Below are positions 1 through 14,800 of a stretch of 64,000 nt of DNA, piece after piece. The translations under genes and the position numbers were made by a program. Under the pieces are notes generated by a model. The model saw nothing but the letters and a program-made list of their open reading frames with translations, made no database searches and was not told the DNA's origin. Source of the stretch: Aspidapion aeneum. Its lineage: Eukaryota > Arthropoda > Insecta > Coleoptera > Brentidae. The stretch covers positions 17,120,087-17,184,086 of the forward strand of contig OY755038.1 in the NCBI GenBank assembly GCA_963576565.1, given 5' to 3'. The number at the start of each line of letters is the position of its first letter. The stretch's first letter is position 1.

Positions 1-130
1 AGATTGTTTAGTTTACACTTGAAAACAGTTAGATACTTACTAACCGAAACGCCGTGTTTAAAATAAATAAAGACAATGGAATTCCGAAATTTTCCTTCTA
101 CTTAATCATTATCTACGAGTTTCAAACTTG
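1..130 (+). repeat. Family T repeat at the left edge
   Basis: Begins AGATTGTTTAGTTTACACTT and runs through ACCGAAACGCCGTGT and AATAAATAAAGACAATGG. Same family and direction as the copy at 39.5 kb. The copy may start outside the window. Confidence 0.65.
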
Positions 131-1039
131 AAATGCTTACCTTTTGAGAAAATTTCATAAAACTTAATAATTACTGAATACATATATACATCTCAGCAAG
201 GGTACTACTCAGAGAACTGAATGATGTATCATTTGATAGAGCTATTAGTTGGCCTTTATTTTATGCTATAACATATTTTCTTAAAAATAAGCAGTTTCGA
301 AGTTAAAAGCCACTAAAGAAAAATTGGTCAAAATCCAAAATGGCGGCGAAACGTTTAGCGTCATAACTTGAAAATCATTTGTTTGTCAAAAAAAACGTGC
401 AAAAACGTTTTTGTAGGAAATTTGATTGTCTTCAACTTTTGTTTAAATATTTTTTTCTAAAACGTACAGTAACCAAGTCATTTAAAAAAAAACCCTTTTT
501 GAGCACACTAAAAACCCAAGATGGTGGGGGGAGCCAGCATTTTTGACACGTGACAACCCTGCTTTCAAACACAATCTTGTACTTTTTAGTGGAATGGACA
601 TTGTGGTTTTGATAACCAAAATAAGGTCTTGACAATTAGGTTGCCTATAAAAAGAACTACAAACAAGCAATTTACACCAAAATGAAATTTTCAAAAATAA
701 AAAAGTTATAGTCCATTTCCATTAATATGGACTGTTAAAAAACCCCCCTAACTTGGAGACGGGTCATCATAGCAAAATGCAGTTTTAATCAGAGATATGG
801 GAGGAAAGTGGTTAACCTTACTTGTGTTTGAATAACGCAGGCTACTATCGTTGATGTTGTATTAAAGTGGCACCGCGTCATAGCTATGGTAAACCAAATT
901 CTGCGGCAAAATCTAAGTAAAGAAGCCTTAAAAAATTAGTGTTTCACTTTGTACATGCAGTGTGCCGCTCGGGGCTTAATGTTCGAAGGATAAAACACTA
1001 AGACCTTTTAAAAGAGAGATCAACTAGGTACTTACTTAT

Positions 1040-1400
1040 ATATAGAAAATTATATTAAAATGTGCGCAAATATTGATTTAGTTGCAAAAACGGTAATTTG
1101 TTCACTTTGTGTCACCCTACTGACACTTCTTCTTATGCGGTTTCGCTTGGTTCCTTCGTGGAGTTTGATTGATGTAGATGCTTCGCTATATACATTGGCT
1201 ATTAAGTCTGTATTTCTGTAATCTATTCGGCTATTAGTTAAAGATGCTTTTCCTGTGTGTGTGCTCAATGTTATCGAAAGCTTTTTCAAAGTCTATAAAC
1301 GTAATATATAGTGGAATGTTGTATTCGTTGGCGCGTTATATGTGGTGAACTGTACTGAAACTTGCTTGTTCTTTTGAGGCAACTTTTGACAACTTTTTTT
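1040..1400 (-). pseudogene. Decayed non-LTR reverse transcriptase fragment (RTE-like)
   Basis: The - strand reads IPLYITFIDFEKAFDNIEH, the conserved RT motif around the first catalytic Asp, and further on a stretch resembling the usual region before RQGD (ASTSIKLHEGTKRNRIRRSV). Stops and frame changes separate the pieces. It is the same kind of element as the fragment at 29.4-30.1 kb and is not functional. Confidence 0.7.
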
Positions 1401-1542
1401 CGTTGGCCTATGCTATTTGTTATGGTACACAGCTGATAACTGTCAAAAATTTATCTCAAAAATTATGATATAGAGTTTATTTGTTAATAATATAGTTTGT
1501 TTTTTTTTTATTTTGGCGGTTACGTCATGTCATATCTACATT

Positions 1543-2153
1543 CAGGGCTATCAAAACGGACGGGCCACGATCCTCCACTTTGTTGTCGTCACATCCGGGG
1601 CTGATTTTTTTTTTGATGGTCACGTTACGACACAGCTGATTGTCTTTAAAATATTGAAGTTAGAATGACGGTTCATGAATATTTAATTTTTTTTAAATAA
1701 CGCCGTTTTTGAGATTGTTTTTACTTTATTCTTGCAGAACAATTTTTTTTAAATGTATAGTAATCCTTAATTTTTCATAGCCGCTTCATTAGCTCACACA
1801 ATAATTCAGTTTAAAGCAGAAGCAAATGTGACAATCACAGATGACAAAGTTAAATACATGTCAAATATAACAGTTGGCATGTGGTACATGGCGGGTAATT
1901 TGAATTCAAAATAAGAAATGCTAAATCTTGAAGATTTTAACCTTTTAATCATGTTGCTTCCTTACAAACCTTTGGTGGAATATCGGGATGGTGTCTGAGA
2001 ATATTTCACTGAAATTTTCCGAAAATCTGTAGTGCCATTTTGAAAATATCATAAAAAAACGTCTGACCTCCCATAAGATCCAATGTAAAATTCAGGCCCG
2101 GGAGAACAGCTGATTTTTTCAGGGTCGTGGCCTCTATTTTTGTGTTGGCCTTG
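1543..2153 (+). mobile_element. MITE family M1, copy 1 (P/Galileo-like, 7-bp TSD)
   Basis: A 611-bp element starting CAGGGCTATCAAAACGGA and ending TTTGTGTTGGCCTTG. Its ends form an imperfect inverted repeat of about 33 bp (shared GGCCACGAYCC). It is flanked by the perfect 7-bp duplication CTACATT (1536-1542 and 2154-2160). There is no transposase frame. Six copies occur in the window. Confidence 0.85.
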
Positions 2154-2657
2154 CTACATTATGTTAAATGAGAAAATGTCAATGACGAACCGCCATAATA
2201 AAAAAAACAAACTATATTTTCTTGAAAAGCTTATAAATTACATTAATGCCACCATATTGGTTTGAAATCGTTTGAGGTGTTCGTGAGTTATCATATATTC
2301 AGACAGGCAATTAATTTTATTCGCCGATTCATGTATTTTAGGACAAAAACAACTAACTACCTTTAGTAAAATTTAAAAAATCAAATTTTCAAGTTTCCAA
2401 TATCAAGTATGGTGGAACAAAAATGAAGTCAAGTATTATTTTGTCGCTCCAAATAAATGTTTTAGGTTTCAGGTTGCCAGTAGTTATTTATAAAGATTAC
2501 CTTTGGCAACGCTGGAACGTTTTCTACAGGAATCGGGCGTATCGCGGTCTCTTATTAATACATGCATCCGGTATGTGCCCTCTTATGGACATGAAGCCTT
2601 CTAGATGTAAACGTGTTTACGCGGTATAATATACTACTTTATTTCTTTATTTTCCAG

Positions 2658-2858
2658 AAATTTAAATCTGAAGACAGATCGCGAGAGGAACGAATAGAGA
2701 TTACAAGACACGAATTTTTGAGGCATATCCAACAGATCCGGCGCAGTAATGTTGCCAAACCGAACAAAATGCCCGAATGGAAGGAGAGGCGGAAAAAGCA
2801 TGTGGCTGCCTCCAAAAAGAAGAGGGGAAGGGCGCTGGTCGCGCCGAAATATTGTGAG
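2658..2858 (+). CDS. INO80D: INO80D exon A (first exon seen in window)
   Basis: The acceptor is TTTTCCAG and the donor is GAG|GTAAGT. The exon holds 67 codons in phase 0 on both sides. It begins KFKSEDRSREERIEI and contains the conserved EWKERRKKH motif. It ends ...PKYCE, so the first cysteine of the second zinc-binding domain sits at the exon end. The sequence upstream to position 1 has no further exon that I can recognise. Confidence 0.88.
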
Positions 2859-5800
2859 GTAAGTCAACTATACAGGTTATCCTTGACAAAACTAATTATA
2901 TGGGAAGTTTGGCAACGGTGTCTTATTTATGTTGCTAAAAAAATCTTTATTGCGAGTGGTGATCACGCCACTTATGTACAGGACTCCACAGGACGCTACA
3001 ATACACTACAAGACCAAGAATTTATTTAAAAGTCCTATAGAATAGTGTGTACAAGGTGTAGGAGAGGCTAAAAACAACATAATAATCTGTCTCTTGCTTA
3101 CTTTACTGTTAGAGGACATAATTTACAAAAAACTGTAATCAAAGAAATTCAAGGAACCCTAGAAAACGCATCCCCATTATATAATACGCAAATTCATTCA
3201 TCATGCATGAAATCTCAGAAAATTTCACCGAATCCTCGCAGGCAACACTGTAATAGGTATAAAAGAGAAATCCATGAAAAAACCATGGGCGTGCAGATTT
3301 TGTTGAAAATAAAATAAAATATATTATAGACATTTTCGTATAAAATTTTTGCACCCAAAATTATAAAATTTAAATTAGTGTAAAATATTTCCGGTACAGC
3401 TTTGTCAGCCATTCTATTTAAATGACTCTTTTTACAGATTTAATTCTTTTATCGATTTATAATATTAGAAATCAATAACTTATTTACAGCTGGTAATATC
3501 CGTAGTTTTGATTTTTATTATTTTTCCCTAAAGATAAGAAATCTAATTTATATTATTTTTTTCTGGATATAGAAAAGTGTTACTTTAATCCCTAAAATTT
3601 AAAACATAGGTAAAAGGGTTTCTTTTTATTTCAAATTATCAAAGGTGTTTTTTTAGCTTTTTACTCTTTCATCTTGGTAATACATTGCTCTTAGTAAATT
3701 TTTTACAGTAAGTAGATTACTCAGACCTTGAGATATTTATCAAAATTTTTGCATCAGGATTTAAAGAGTCTATTTGATCCCCTAGTGTACAGGGTGCATT
3801 TTCGACACTTTTGGGTGTTTTCGGTTTCTATGTTTATAATATTGATATGCGATGTTTACCATCATTATTCTCTTCAAATTAAAGCACACTAAGGTGTAGT
3901 CGTTTTTTCTTCAATCTTCTCTAGAAGTTCCTGAAACCACCCAAATGATAAAAATGGGAAAGCCTATACTTATAATATAGATTTTTTTGTTATATTTTAT
4001 CAGCAAAACTCTTGCCTCGAAATAAAAAGCACTCATTGGTTTATGTTTTTTTATTAAAATTATTTTAATATAACTTTTTAAAGCAATTAACTTTTCATTG
4101 TTTTTAGTATTAAAAAATAATAGGTACATAAGTTATTAATACATAAAAATAATCAATATGCAACTACCTAGGATCTAGATTAACTTACTTCACATCCATC
4201 AGCACATAAGAAACCTGACCTTCCCTTTATATTTATTTATATTTTGTAGTGAGCTTTAAGATTTTTTTCTTTTATTGGTCCATATTTTTCTCCTTGCTTT
4301 TATTTTACCTTTCACATAATAGGTACCAACAAACAGTACTGACCAAAAGTAGAGAATCTCCCTAAAATTGTATATAAAACTGATCCTGTACCAACTATCA
4401 AAGCACAAGTAATGCATTTGAAAACTTCAATCAATCCAGTTCCAGAGTTTTGGGTATTTTCCGCACAAAATCATGTAGTCTGCTTTTGTCATATTAAAAA
4501 AAGCAACGTTTTTTTTATGTAATTTTAGGCAAAAATGGCAAGTTCTATTTAAAATAGACATAAAAGTTATGTATCTCCCAAAAATGTCCCGAGAATTGTA
4601 GAAAGAATAGTCTATAAATAAGAAATTTTAAAAATACCATATTTCAAAAATTTTGCCCATATTATTCACTTTTATGACATATACCATAACTTTTACACCT
4701 CCTGCTGTATGCTAATGTTAAACTTACCAAGTTTGCATTGTATTATCTTTTAAGCTGTTAGGGAATTCAATCAAATCATCAAATTGGATATCAGGCCGGA
4801 TATTTGCAGATTTCGGAGTGTCAACGGCTGACGATAATAAAGTGGAACTAAAAAAATAATTTAGACAAAAATTTTAAATAATCAAGATGATTAATTGCAT
4901 TTACTAAAAAAAGTCAAATGTACCTGTAAAGATTTTTTGTAGATATTAAAATTAATTTTAGAGAAAAAAACTAAATAACGCAAATTATCCACAAATCCCG
5001 AAATTCAGAGCATTTTACCAAAATCCATTCATTAGTTTATTAAACTCTAGCAATTAGTTTTTTTAGAAAATATTTGGTATGAGTGTGTTTTTTACATTTG
5101 CAAATGTTAAAAAATATGACTTATTCAGTTTTATCAACAAAATACTTTTGATTTCCATAAAAAAATCTATTTAAATTTTATTTATCAAAAAACAAAAAAA
5201 TATATATTATTTATAATTAAGTGATTATTATACAGGGTGTCCCATAACTTAGGGGCCATAGTGCAGCAGGTGATAGAGTCAACATATATCTGTTTTTAAG
5301 ATATAGGATTTTTAAAGAGGAGTGGGTGAAAACGGGTTATACAAAAAAAAATCTGTCACAGCCAGCTGAATACTCAGCTAATTGTGATTAAAAAATGTGG
5401 TACTCCTTTTTTTTTGATAATATTACAAGTGGAGGAGGTACAGGCTGTCAAAATAACCTCGAAAATGTATAAAAAATAATAATTTTTTTTTAAATTAATT
5501 TTTGCTTTCTCTTTTAAAAAATATCAATAATATTTCATTATTATGTCTCGCTAGAGACTTGTTTTTATTAACAAAAAATATTTAAAAACATTGCATTTAA
5601 TATGGCATTCATAAAAGTGTATTCCAAAAAAAGAGTATTTTCTAAAAAAATTGACTAACTTTTTTCAAATTAATTTTTTTAAATTAATTTCAATTTATTG
5701 CTTTTGTTCTAATACAAGACTACCCAATTTTATATTTTTACTGCGTTTTTTTAAAAAGTTATTATCACAAAAGTTAAAAAAATTGCCAGCTTTGATGCTC

Positions 5801-8800
5801 TGTATCTCGACAAAGAAAGTTTTGACTCATGCATTATAAGTTTTTTATCAGACATGACCTCCTCTATCACTTGTTGGCCTATGGCCCCTAAGTTATGGGA
5901 CACCCTGTATATACAAACATTAATAAATTTGGCAAATATAAAAATTAAGAACAATATTTTAATCCATTTGACTCAAGGCTCTCTTTTAATTAATCACCAG
6001 GGACTATGCAGTAAGTAAGTGAAAAGAAAGATTTAAAAAAAAAATTCTGTGTAAAAGTAGGTACTACCTTTTTTCTTCTTTTAGTTATGTTTGTTAATTC
6101 TAACTACTTTTTTACATCATTACATGATGATCAAACATCAAAAACAACCAGTGAAAATATATTATGTATACTTTATAATAAAAAGAGATAGTTGAATATT
6201 TAACTACTAACCACTAGTAGTAAGTAGTTTTCTTAATTTGAACTAGTCTTTAACACCTGACCTTCCTTACCTAGAAGACAAAAACTCAAAGTTTTCACTC
6301 TTGGGCAAGGCATTTGGTACAAGATAGTGCCTACCAGTAGGTGCTAAACGAACATACTGAGGATCAAAGTGGTCAGAACAAAGACATGCCCATTTTGACA
6401 GAATTTTTTCCTTATTAAGGTCAATAATCTCCCTCCAAAGCTCTCTTTTGTTTGGATCAGTGGGAAACCTAGAAAACTCATAAATTTGAATATTTTTAAA
6501 ATGTTTAATAACTGTACAGTAGCATGACATAACATAACATTACATATTGAAAATGGTTGTTTACATAAGAAATATATTTTTTAGAGTTATATATTATTGC
6601 CAGAATAAATTAAGAAACTTTTCCAAAAAAACCCAAACACTAGAGGTGGGAAAATAAGGGAATTTGTAACAATAAATAATGTTTCTTAAAACTTCTTTGT
6701 AAAACAAATCACTAATATTTTGTAAAAAAAGTTATAAACCACACCACTGTCTTACCAAAACGTAAACAATATGACGGTTTTTTGAAAGAGATTTAAACTT
6801 ACCGGTGAAATGATAAATCCAGCCACTTCTCGTCACTTTTATCACACAGAATGCACTTCTTAGGCATTTTTAAAGTTATTTAATAAAAAAAATCTTTATT
6901 TTTTGATAAATATCCCAAAAAAACAACTAAAACACACGTTTATTCGGATAACCTCTCAAAGGCAACGATAAATGATGCAAGGGTGACGTTTGGTCTACAT
7001 GGTTGCCGCTATTAATTTTTTTTCTGAATAATAGCGAACGAAAATCAGTTTTTTGTATTTTACGCGAGAATGTAAACCGTAGGGCAAAATTTAATGTATG
7101 AGAAATATTACCCATAGGATTCCCTACAATCGGTCTCCATAGTCTAAAGGTCTACAACCACACGTTTAGAAGAAAATTTCCAAAAATTATGTTTTTTGCA
7201 ATTTACGCAAAAACGGTAAGTCATAAAAAAAAAACTTTATTGACATAAAATGATCAAGACACAATTCTCTACAATGCGACAATGACAATTTACAGCTCTA
7301 CAACCACATGTGTTGAAGACAGAGGGTGCCGAAAATGCCCATTATATACTTTTTTGCGTTTTACGCAAAAACCATAAATCATAGAGCTGTAACTCACATA
7401 GGTGAATTGTAGAGAATGGCGTCATGGAGATTTCTTGTCAAAAATGTTTTTTTCTAGGACCTACCGTTTTTGCATAAAATAAAAAAATTATTATACACGT
7501 AGTTGTAAACCTGTGGCCCAAAAGGAAAGAATGTAGAAAATTGTGTCCTTTAACATTTTATGTTTATAAAGTTTCTTTCTACGACTTACCGTTTTTGCGT
7601 AAAATAAAAAAAACACAATTTTTGACAACTTAGCCGCCATCTACCTTCTAAACATGTCGTTGTAGACCTATAGACTATGGAGATTGATTGTAAAGACTCG
7701 TATGGGTAATATTTCTCTTAAATAAAATTCTTCCCTACGACTTACCGTTTTTGCGTAAAATGCAAAAAACTGATTTTTGTCAATTTTGGTGCCCTCTATT
7801 TTCTATACATGTAAGTCTAGAGCTATAACCTTTAAAGAAAAATTGTAAAGGAATTTTTGAAGTGTAAACTTCTTTAGGCGCGTTTAGCAGTTTTTGTGGG
7901 TACTTAATTGAACTGAGCCGTTAGGCTCGGCTATTCAACGCTCATTCGGGTGAAGTCGGCTCGAGTCGACTAACTGTGAGAGGAACATTCAGCGAGCAAT
8001 ATGATGATGCGGATGAAGGCCAGTATTATTAATTTCGCCTTGTTAAAGTTTACAGTTCTGCCATGTGGTCTATAGCACACACAATTTTTTTTTGTCAACA
8101 AAGATTTTCTCTGCGACGTTCCATTTTCGCGTAAAATCAAATCAAAAAGCTTTTTGAGTTTTCCAGAGTTGCCCAGGGGAGGGTTGTAGACTAATTTTTT
8201 TAAGCTATTATATATTATATAAAAAAAAGGTTTTTTTAACTTTTGTGATCACAACATTTAACTTAAATTTATTTGGACTAAAAGCAAGTGTTATTTTTAT
8301 ACCGAAAACATTTGTAGTGAGAACAATAATTAATAGTTAAAAGTGCAGTTTAGTCTTCTGGTTTTAATAACTTTTTAAATACCACCTAGGAAGACAAAAT
8401 TAATAAACTATTTATGAACTCTAACCTCACACCAAAGAAATTTAATTAAACTTACTTTTAGTTGAATGTTTTTCACACTTACATGGAGTCCCGTTTTTTC
8501 AGAAAACCGAAAACCAAATCAATATTTTAAACTGCGCATTCGCTACCGTACTTTTTCTTCTCACATAAAATTACAGTCGAACCTCTCTAACTCGAACCTC
8601 TATAACTCGAACCCCTCTATAACTCGAACCTTTTAAGCGGTCCCTGCACTTTTTAAATGTATTTTAACCTATGTAACTCGAGTTTCTATAACTCGAACTC
8701 TCCATAACTCGAACTGTTTTGGATGGCCCTTCAGGTTCGAGTTATAGAGGTTCGACTGTATCTCCCTCTCAGCTGTGGTCGAGCATGTGTCAAGTTAGTA

Positions 8801-11800
8801 AGAGGAAGATAATTTTATGTAATAAGAAAGAGATAGGTGCGCATGTGCAGTTAAAAAAAATGGTTTGCATTACAGGATATAGCCACTAGTTATTTTGTGT
8901 TCCTGCAAAAAACAAACTCAAGTTGGTTGACTGCACAAAAATTGCAATTTTGTGCTAATCGTTGTACGTTCTATAAAAATCGACAAACAACAATCTTCGA
9001 AAAAAACCAATTTTAGCTGATTATTTCTAATTTATACTTTCCTTTTAATTCCAAATAGGTAAGGATTTAAACCGCCACGCAGATCTATACAAACAGGGAC
9101 TTAAAAAGCAAATGTTTTATGATTTTTATTAAGTTTAGGTACCTATGTAAACAAAAATTTACCGATTGATTATTGGATAACATATTGTAACTTTAAAAAA
9201 ACTTTTTTTTCAAACAGTTATATACATATGTGCATATAGGCAAACAGACAGACATGCATACATACATATCTAGAGGTTATACTTACAACCTAGAATCAAA
9301 TTGTATAGAAAAACATTATTAATGATAAAATCTCAAAAAAAAAATTTATGAAAACAATACCTTTTCTCACATAGGATGGTAAACATATTCTATTACAGGT
9401 ACATGTATAGCAATCCAAAACGTAAGCCGAACTCAAAAACAAAATATTCTTTTGATTTTTATTAGTTACCATTTTACTTATGTACCTACTTCAAAATTAC
9501 AAGTTATAAAAGTACTGGCAACATTGTTGCGAATTTGAAAGAAACCTTCAGTATAATACTTTTTATGTCTGATGAAGTTTAGGATTTCTATACGGGGTCT
9601 ACCTTTAGTTGAATGTTTTTGACTGTAATAAAGAACTGGCATCGTTACACATACATATAATTTTGTATAGACAGGCAATATAAAATGAGGTAAAAAGAGA
9701 CTAGCATAGGGCGGGGTTGCCAATATGGTTTAAAAGTGGTAGGTATAGGTAACACAATCCAAATTAGTTATTTTTCTGATTTATGGTATAGTCCTTGCCA
9801 TACGCAGTTACACTTTTGTGACTTTGACATGAAATAAACATATTTCCTAACCAGAAATATATTAAAAAGTAAATATGTCATGTTAATATAAAATTAAAGG
9901 TAAAACTGTCATTGTCTCTGGATAAAAAGATGCTGACTGTAGGTTGACAAAAAAAAACAGAAAAAAAGCACTCAAAGACATGCCATTTTTCAGATTTTTT
10001 TTTGTTGCCCTCAGTATGCATATGATAAATAAAGAGGTTGGAAATGTCACAAAAGTGTAACTGCCTATGGCAAGGACTATATATTTTCACACGTTTTAGG
10101 TTTTATAAAAACCTTTTTTTTAATTTTTTTTTGAAATTGATATATTAAATGTTAAAAACGTTTTTTTTTTAACATTAAGCTACAGTCGAACCTCTATAAC
10201 TCGAACTCAAAGGGACAACCAAAACAGTTCGAGTTATGGAGAGTTCGAGTTATAGAAATTCGAATTAAACAGGTTAAAATACAAATAAAAAGTGCAGGGA
10301 CCACTTAAAAGGTTCGAGTTGTAGAGAGGTTCGAGTTATAGAGGTTCAAGTTAGAGAGATTCGACTGTATTTTGTAATTTCGGTATAAAATAATTAAACT
10401 ATGAATCTGTAAGAATAGTTTTAAAAAAATATGAGATGAGAATTACGAATTTTTGATCAGATTACAAAAATTCAATATGGCGGATTCAAAATGGACGATT
10501 TAATGTCAAGTTTTTCTGATTACTGTCAACTGACTTCCACGTATCCGATTGACTTCAAATTTCGTATATTGTTATAGTACCGATGACAATCCAATAATGT
10601 GGTATCACTGACTGCCTACCTCACCCCTAACCTGGATGGCGGAGAAGGGGTAAAATTTTAGTTTGTTGGATTTCCACCAAAATTGGTATCTGGGGGCTTT
10701 TGAGAATGAGGATTACGAATTTTTGATTAGATTACAAAAATTCAATATGGCGGATTCAAAATGGACGATTTAATGTCAAGTTTTTCTGATTACTGTCAAC
10801 TGACTTCCACGTATCCGATTGACTTCAAATTTCGTATATTGTTATAGTACCGATGACAATCCAATAATGTGGTATCACTGACTGCCTACCTCACCCCTAA
10901 CCTGGATGGCGGAGAAGGGGTAAAATTTTAGTTTGTTGGATTTCCACCAAAATTGGTATCTGGGGGCTTTTGAGAATGAGGATTACGAATTTTTGATTAG
11001 ATTACAAAAATTCAATATGGCGGATTCAAAATAGACGATTTAATGTCAAGTTTTTCTGATTTACTTTCAACTGACTTTCACGTATCCGACTGACTTCAAA
11101 TTTCGCATACCGTCATAGTTCCGATGACAATCCAATAATGTGGTATCACTGACTGCCTACCTCCCCCCTAACGTGGAGGGCGGACAGGGGGTAAAATTTT
11201 AGTTTGTCGAATTTCGACATTGAAGACTTAGATATTTCAAAATTTACAGGAAAGACTCTCTGCAATATCGATGCGCTAGCTGAAATGCATAGATTTAGAC
11301 AAATCTAAAAATTAAAAAATAAATTTGGAAAAAAAAACTTTTTAAAAACAAGCTTTTATAAAATGGACTAAAAAGTATAAAATAATTTTTTGAGTGTTCT
11401 GATATCATAATAATAAAAGCGATGGGCGTATTTAATATTAGGTAGATGCCTTTCCATGCGCATTTGGTGGATCGTCCACAACCGATGATGGGCCGACTCT
11501 TCTTTTTCAATGTGACAAAATAAATCGAACACTGCCGGTCGCCCATGATCTGATTAATATGAAGCTGGCGTAATAATGTCCATCCATATCAGAAAAAAAT
11601 GTAAGAGTAGCTTGAGTAGGGTTGGGTTGGGTTAAATTGTCTACCCTTACATTTCTCTGCTATAATATAATGAATTTGGATTTTCACTAAACTTCGAGTT
11701 AACAAGGCTAAAACAAAAACGGGTAAATTTCCTTTAATACGCCCATCGCTTTTATTATTATGATATCAGAACACTCAAAAAATTATTTTATGCTTTTTAG

Positions 11801-14800
11801 TCCATTTTATAAAAGCTTGTTTTTAAAAAGTTTTTTTTTTCTAAATTTGTTTGTAATGCAACCGAAGTAAAGAATTTGGTTCTTAAATTTCATTGAATTG
11901 CACTGACTTTCCAGGTACAACACTGCGACAAACCGGCCCTCAGTCTGGCGAACCACTGCAGCCTGCACATCCTGCTCGACAGTAGGCAGGTGCTGTTCCA
12001 ACACTGCACCGCAAAGTTCGCAGACAACACGCAGTGTTCGACGCCAGTGTTTGACATCACTCAGGAACTACCTCTCTGTCCGGAACATGCTAGGAAAAGG
12101 GTAAGTGTAGCTCACTGGAGTATACAGTTAATTAAGCATTTTTACAACGTTTAATAAACTCAATAAAATTACAAGAGCTTGCCAAGCTAAGATATGTGTC
12201 AATTTTTAAAGATTGGTTCTTCCCAAAACAATTTTATTCAAATATATGGGGCTTTAATTTTTTGATTTCCCTTTGAGTATAGTTTTTGCAAAGTCACTTG
12301 AATAACTCCTAATACAGGGTCCTATCGATTTCATGAAATTTTGCTTCATTCTGCCCTTCAAAAGTTATCCAAATTCATATAAAATCTTCCTGGTATAATT
12401 TCAACCCTACCGACAGAGAAGAGGCGCGACTCTTTGCGGTCCGACACAAAGTATTTGTTTTCGGACCGACCCAGCACAGGTGGATAGACGGCACCTGATT
12501 GGCAGATTTTTTTGAGATGCGCTTTTAATTGCTTTCGGGTGTGCTTTTCGGGACCCCTTTAGTCGGCAGTATGCAGAATTCGAAAATAAGTCAGTGTCGT
12601 TCCTGTAGGTGTAGGAATAGTTTTATTATCTATTTTTATTTCTTTAGTTTACGCCATAATTAAATGAAATAATTTATCTTTGTTCAACTGACTTTGCAAA
12701 AACTATACCGATTACACTCTTATTATATTAAGAAATTTGAAAAATGTTGCGATTCCTTAAATCTACAGGGTGTTTTATCTTCTTAACTGGCCACATATCT
12801 ATGGTTTATGATTTTTCCTGAAAAAATAAGAACTTTGCAAAAACTTTTTTTACAGCTGTTTAGAAACAAGAACAAGAGGCTTTAGGAAAAAATATTGAAA
12901 ATGACAATGAATCGCATCAGTGACCTTAATACAAGAGAATAAATTAAAAAAATCGCCATTTTAAAAAAGTAACCCCTTCGACTTTTTATACTTGTTTGAA
13001 AAAAGATGCTCCAATATCTTGTCTATTGCCTTTAAAAATTTTAAAGTGGGCCGAGGAGTATAAATGCCAAAAAGAAAAATTCTTGTTTAAGTGTGCCGAG
13101 GCCTTGGCCCTACTTATATGTATATGGGCAAGCGAACAGTCCTATTGAGGCGCCCGGGGTGTGAATCAATATACATTTTATTAAAGAAAGTTGTTTGTTG
13201 TTTTTTTAATTTTTTTTCATTCTGGCACCCCCCCTCTCCCTTGCTGACAGGGTGTCCCAAATTCGATTTCTTTCGGGAAGTCTCGACCCTCACTTCCGAG
13301 TGTCCAGTATAAAGAAAAGCGGTTTTTTTTTACTTCGTTTTTGTATAGTCTTTTTTGGGTATAACTATTTAGTTGAATTTGATCTGAACTTTTAATTTTT
13401 AGGTTATACTTAGTCCTAAAGTGAAATAGCCAGTAAACGTTTCCTTTAAAGAAACATATCACTGGGTATTTAATTTTTTTTAGGTATTATTACTTGTTAT
13501 ATATGTTTTATTTTTATAAAGAAAATTCTTTAAAAATCCTATAAAAAGCAACTTATGGGGCTTTCAGGTCAATCCGGTCACCTTTTGCATCCTTAAAGTT
13601 TTAGAGTATTAGATAGAATATTAGAGCAACTTTTAACAAAGAAATTTGAAAAATCGAAGCAGTCTGTCTTTTTAAAATGGCGATTTTTTAATTTATTGTC
13701 TTGCACTAAGGTCACTGATGCAAATATTTTTTATTTTTAATACTTTTTTCTGAACAGTAGTAGCTCACTTCTGACACCAATTGTTACGGGTTCACAACAA
13801 CAAATAAAAACGACCAAATGTCAAAAACAATAAATGTCACTATAACTCACTAATAACTCACTACTGAAATCGGCTTATTAACTTCGTGTTAGATCTCGCG
13901 ATTACTGGAGTTCGTTATCTCTGACTGACTTTCGTTGCGCAATGTCCGGCCTTTTATAATGTCCTCGATCTTTCGCGAACTATCTATCCTTCTTCGATAC
14001 TAGAAGGTTCGCGTCCAAGCACGAGTGTGAGTCATAGATCACGCAACTAAAACCTAGACTAATAATACAACCATAATATAAGTAAATGTAATACTACACT
14101 AAACCTAAATAATTTCTAACTATAAAATTTAACACGTTCGCTTCCAACTCGGTCTATAAGACCAAAAACGTAGTTGTTTTATTCGCCACCATGGTCTATA
14201 AGACCGAGAGGAAATTTTGCCACCCTCGCCAACGCGGTCTATTGGACCGAGCCAAATATTTTTTTTTCTATTGGTTTAACGCTGGTAATAGACCGAGTTG
14301 GCGCCTGAGGATAGTTGAAACATATCAATTATTTCTGAATGTGCTAAATTACAGAAACAAAAATATTTTACTTAAAATATTATTTATTTTTGAAAAGTTC
14401 TAAAACCCAAACCTGCAATTCTCATATATTAATGCATAAACAAACGTAGATAACTAAGGAGTTTCATATCTGTGAAACTTATTGAAGCATTCCAAGCACA
14501 GAAATGGTTCACGTCGTGCAGGTGATGTAATAGCAGCCAAAGAACTTTGATAGGACAAAGCGGCTCCAGGGGAACTTCGGTTCGGTGACCCCTTCGACTT
14601 TTTATACTTGTTTGAAAAAAGATGCTCCAATATCTTGTCTATTGCCTTTAAAAATTTTAAAGTGGGCCGAGAAGTATAAATGCCAAGAAGAAAAATTCTT
14701 GTTTAAGTGTGCCGAGGCCTTGGCCCTACTTATATGTATATGGGCAAGCGAACAGTCCTATTGAGCCGCCCGGGGTGTGAATCAATATACATTTTATTAA

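Noticed and set aside
9478..9723. 81-residue frame as a gene
   Set aside because: No domain, no splice context, and no biased composition; it lies in ordinary intron sequence.
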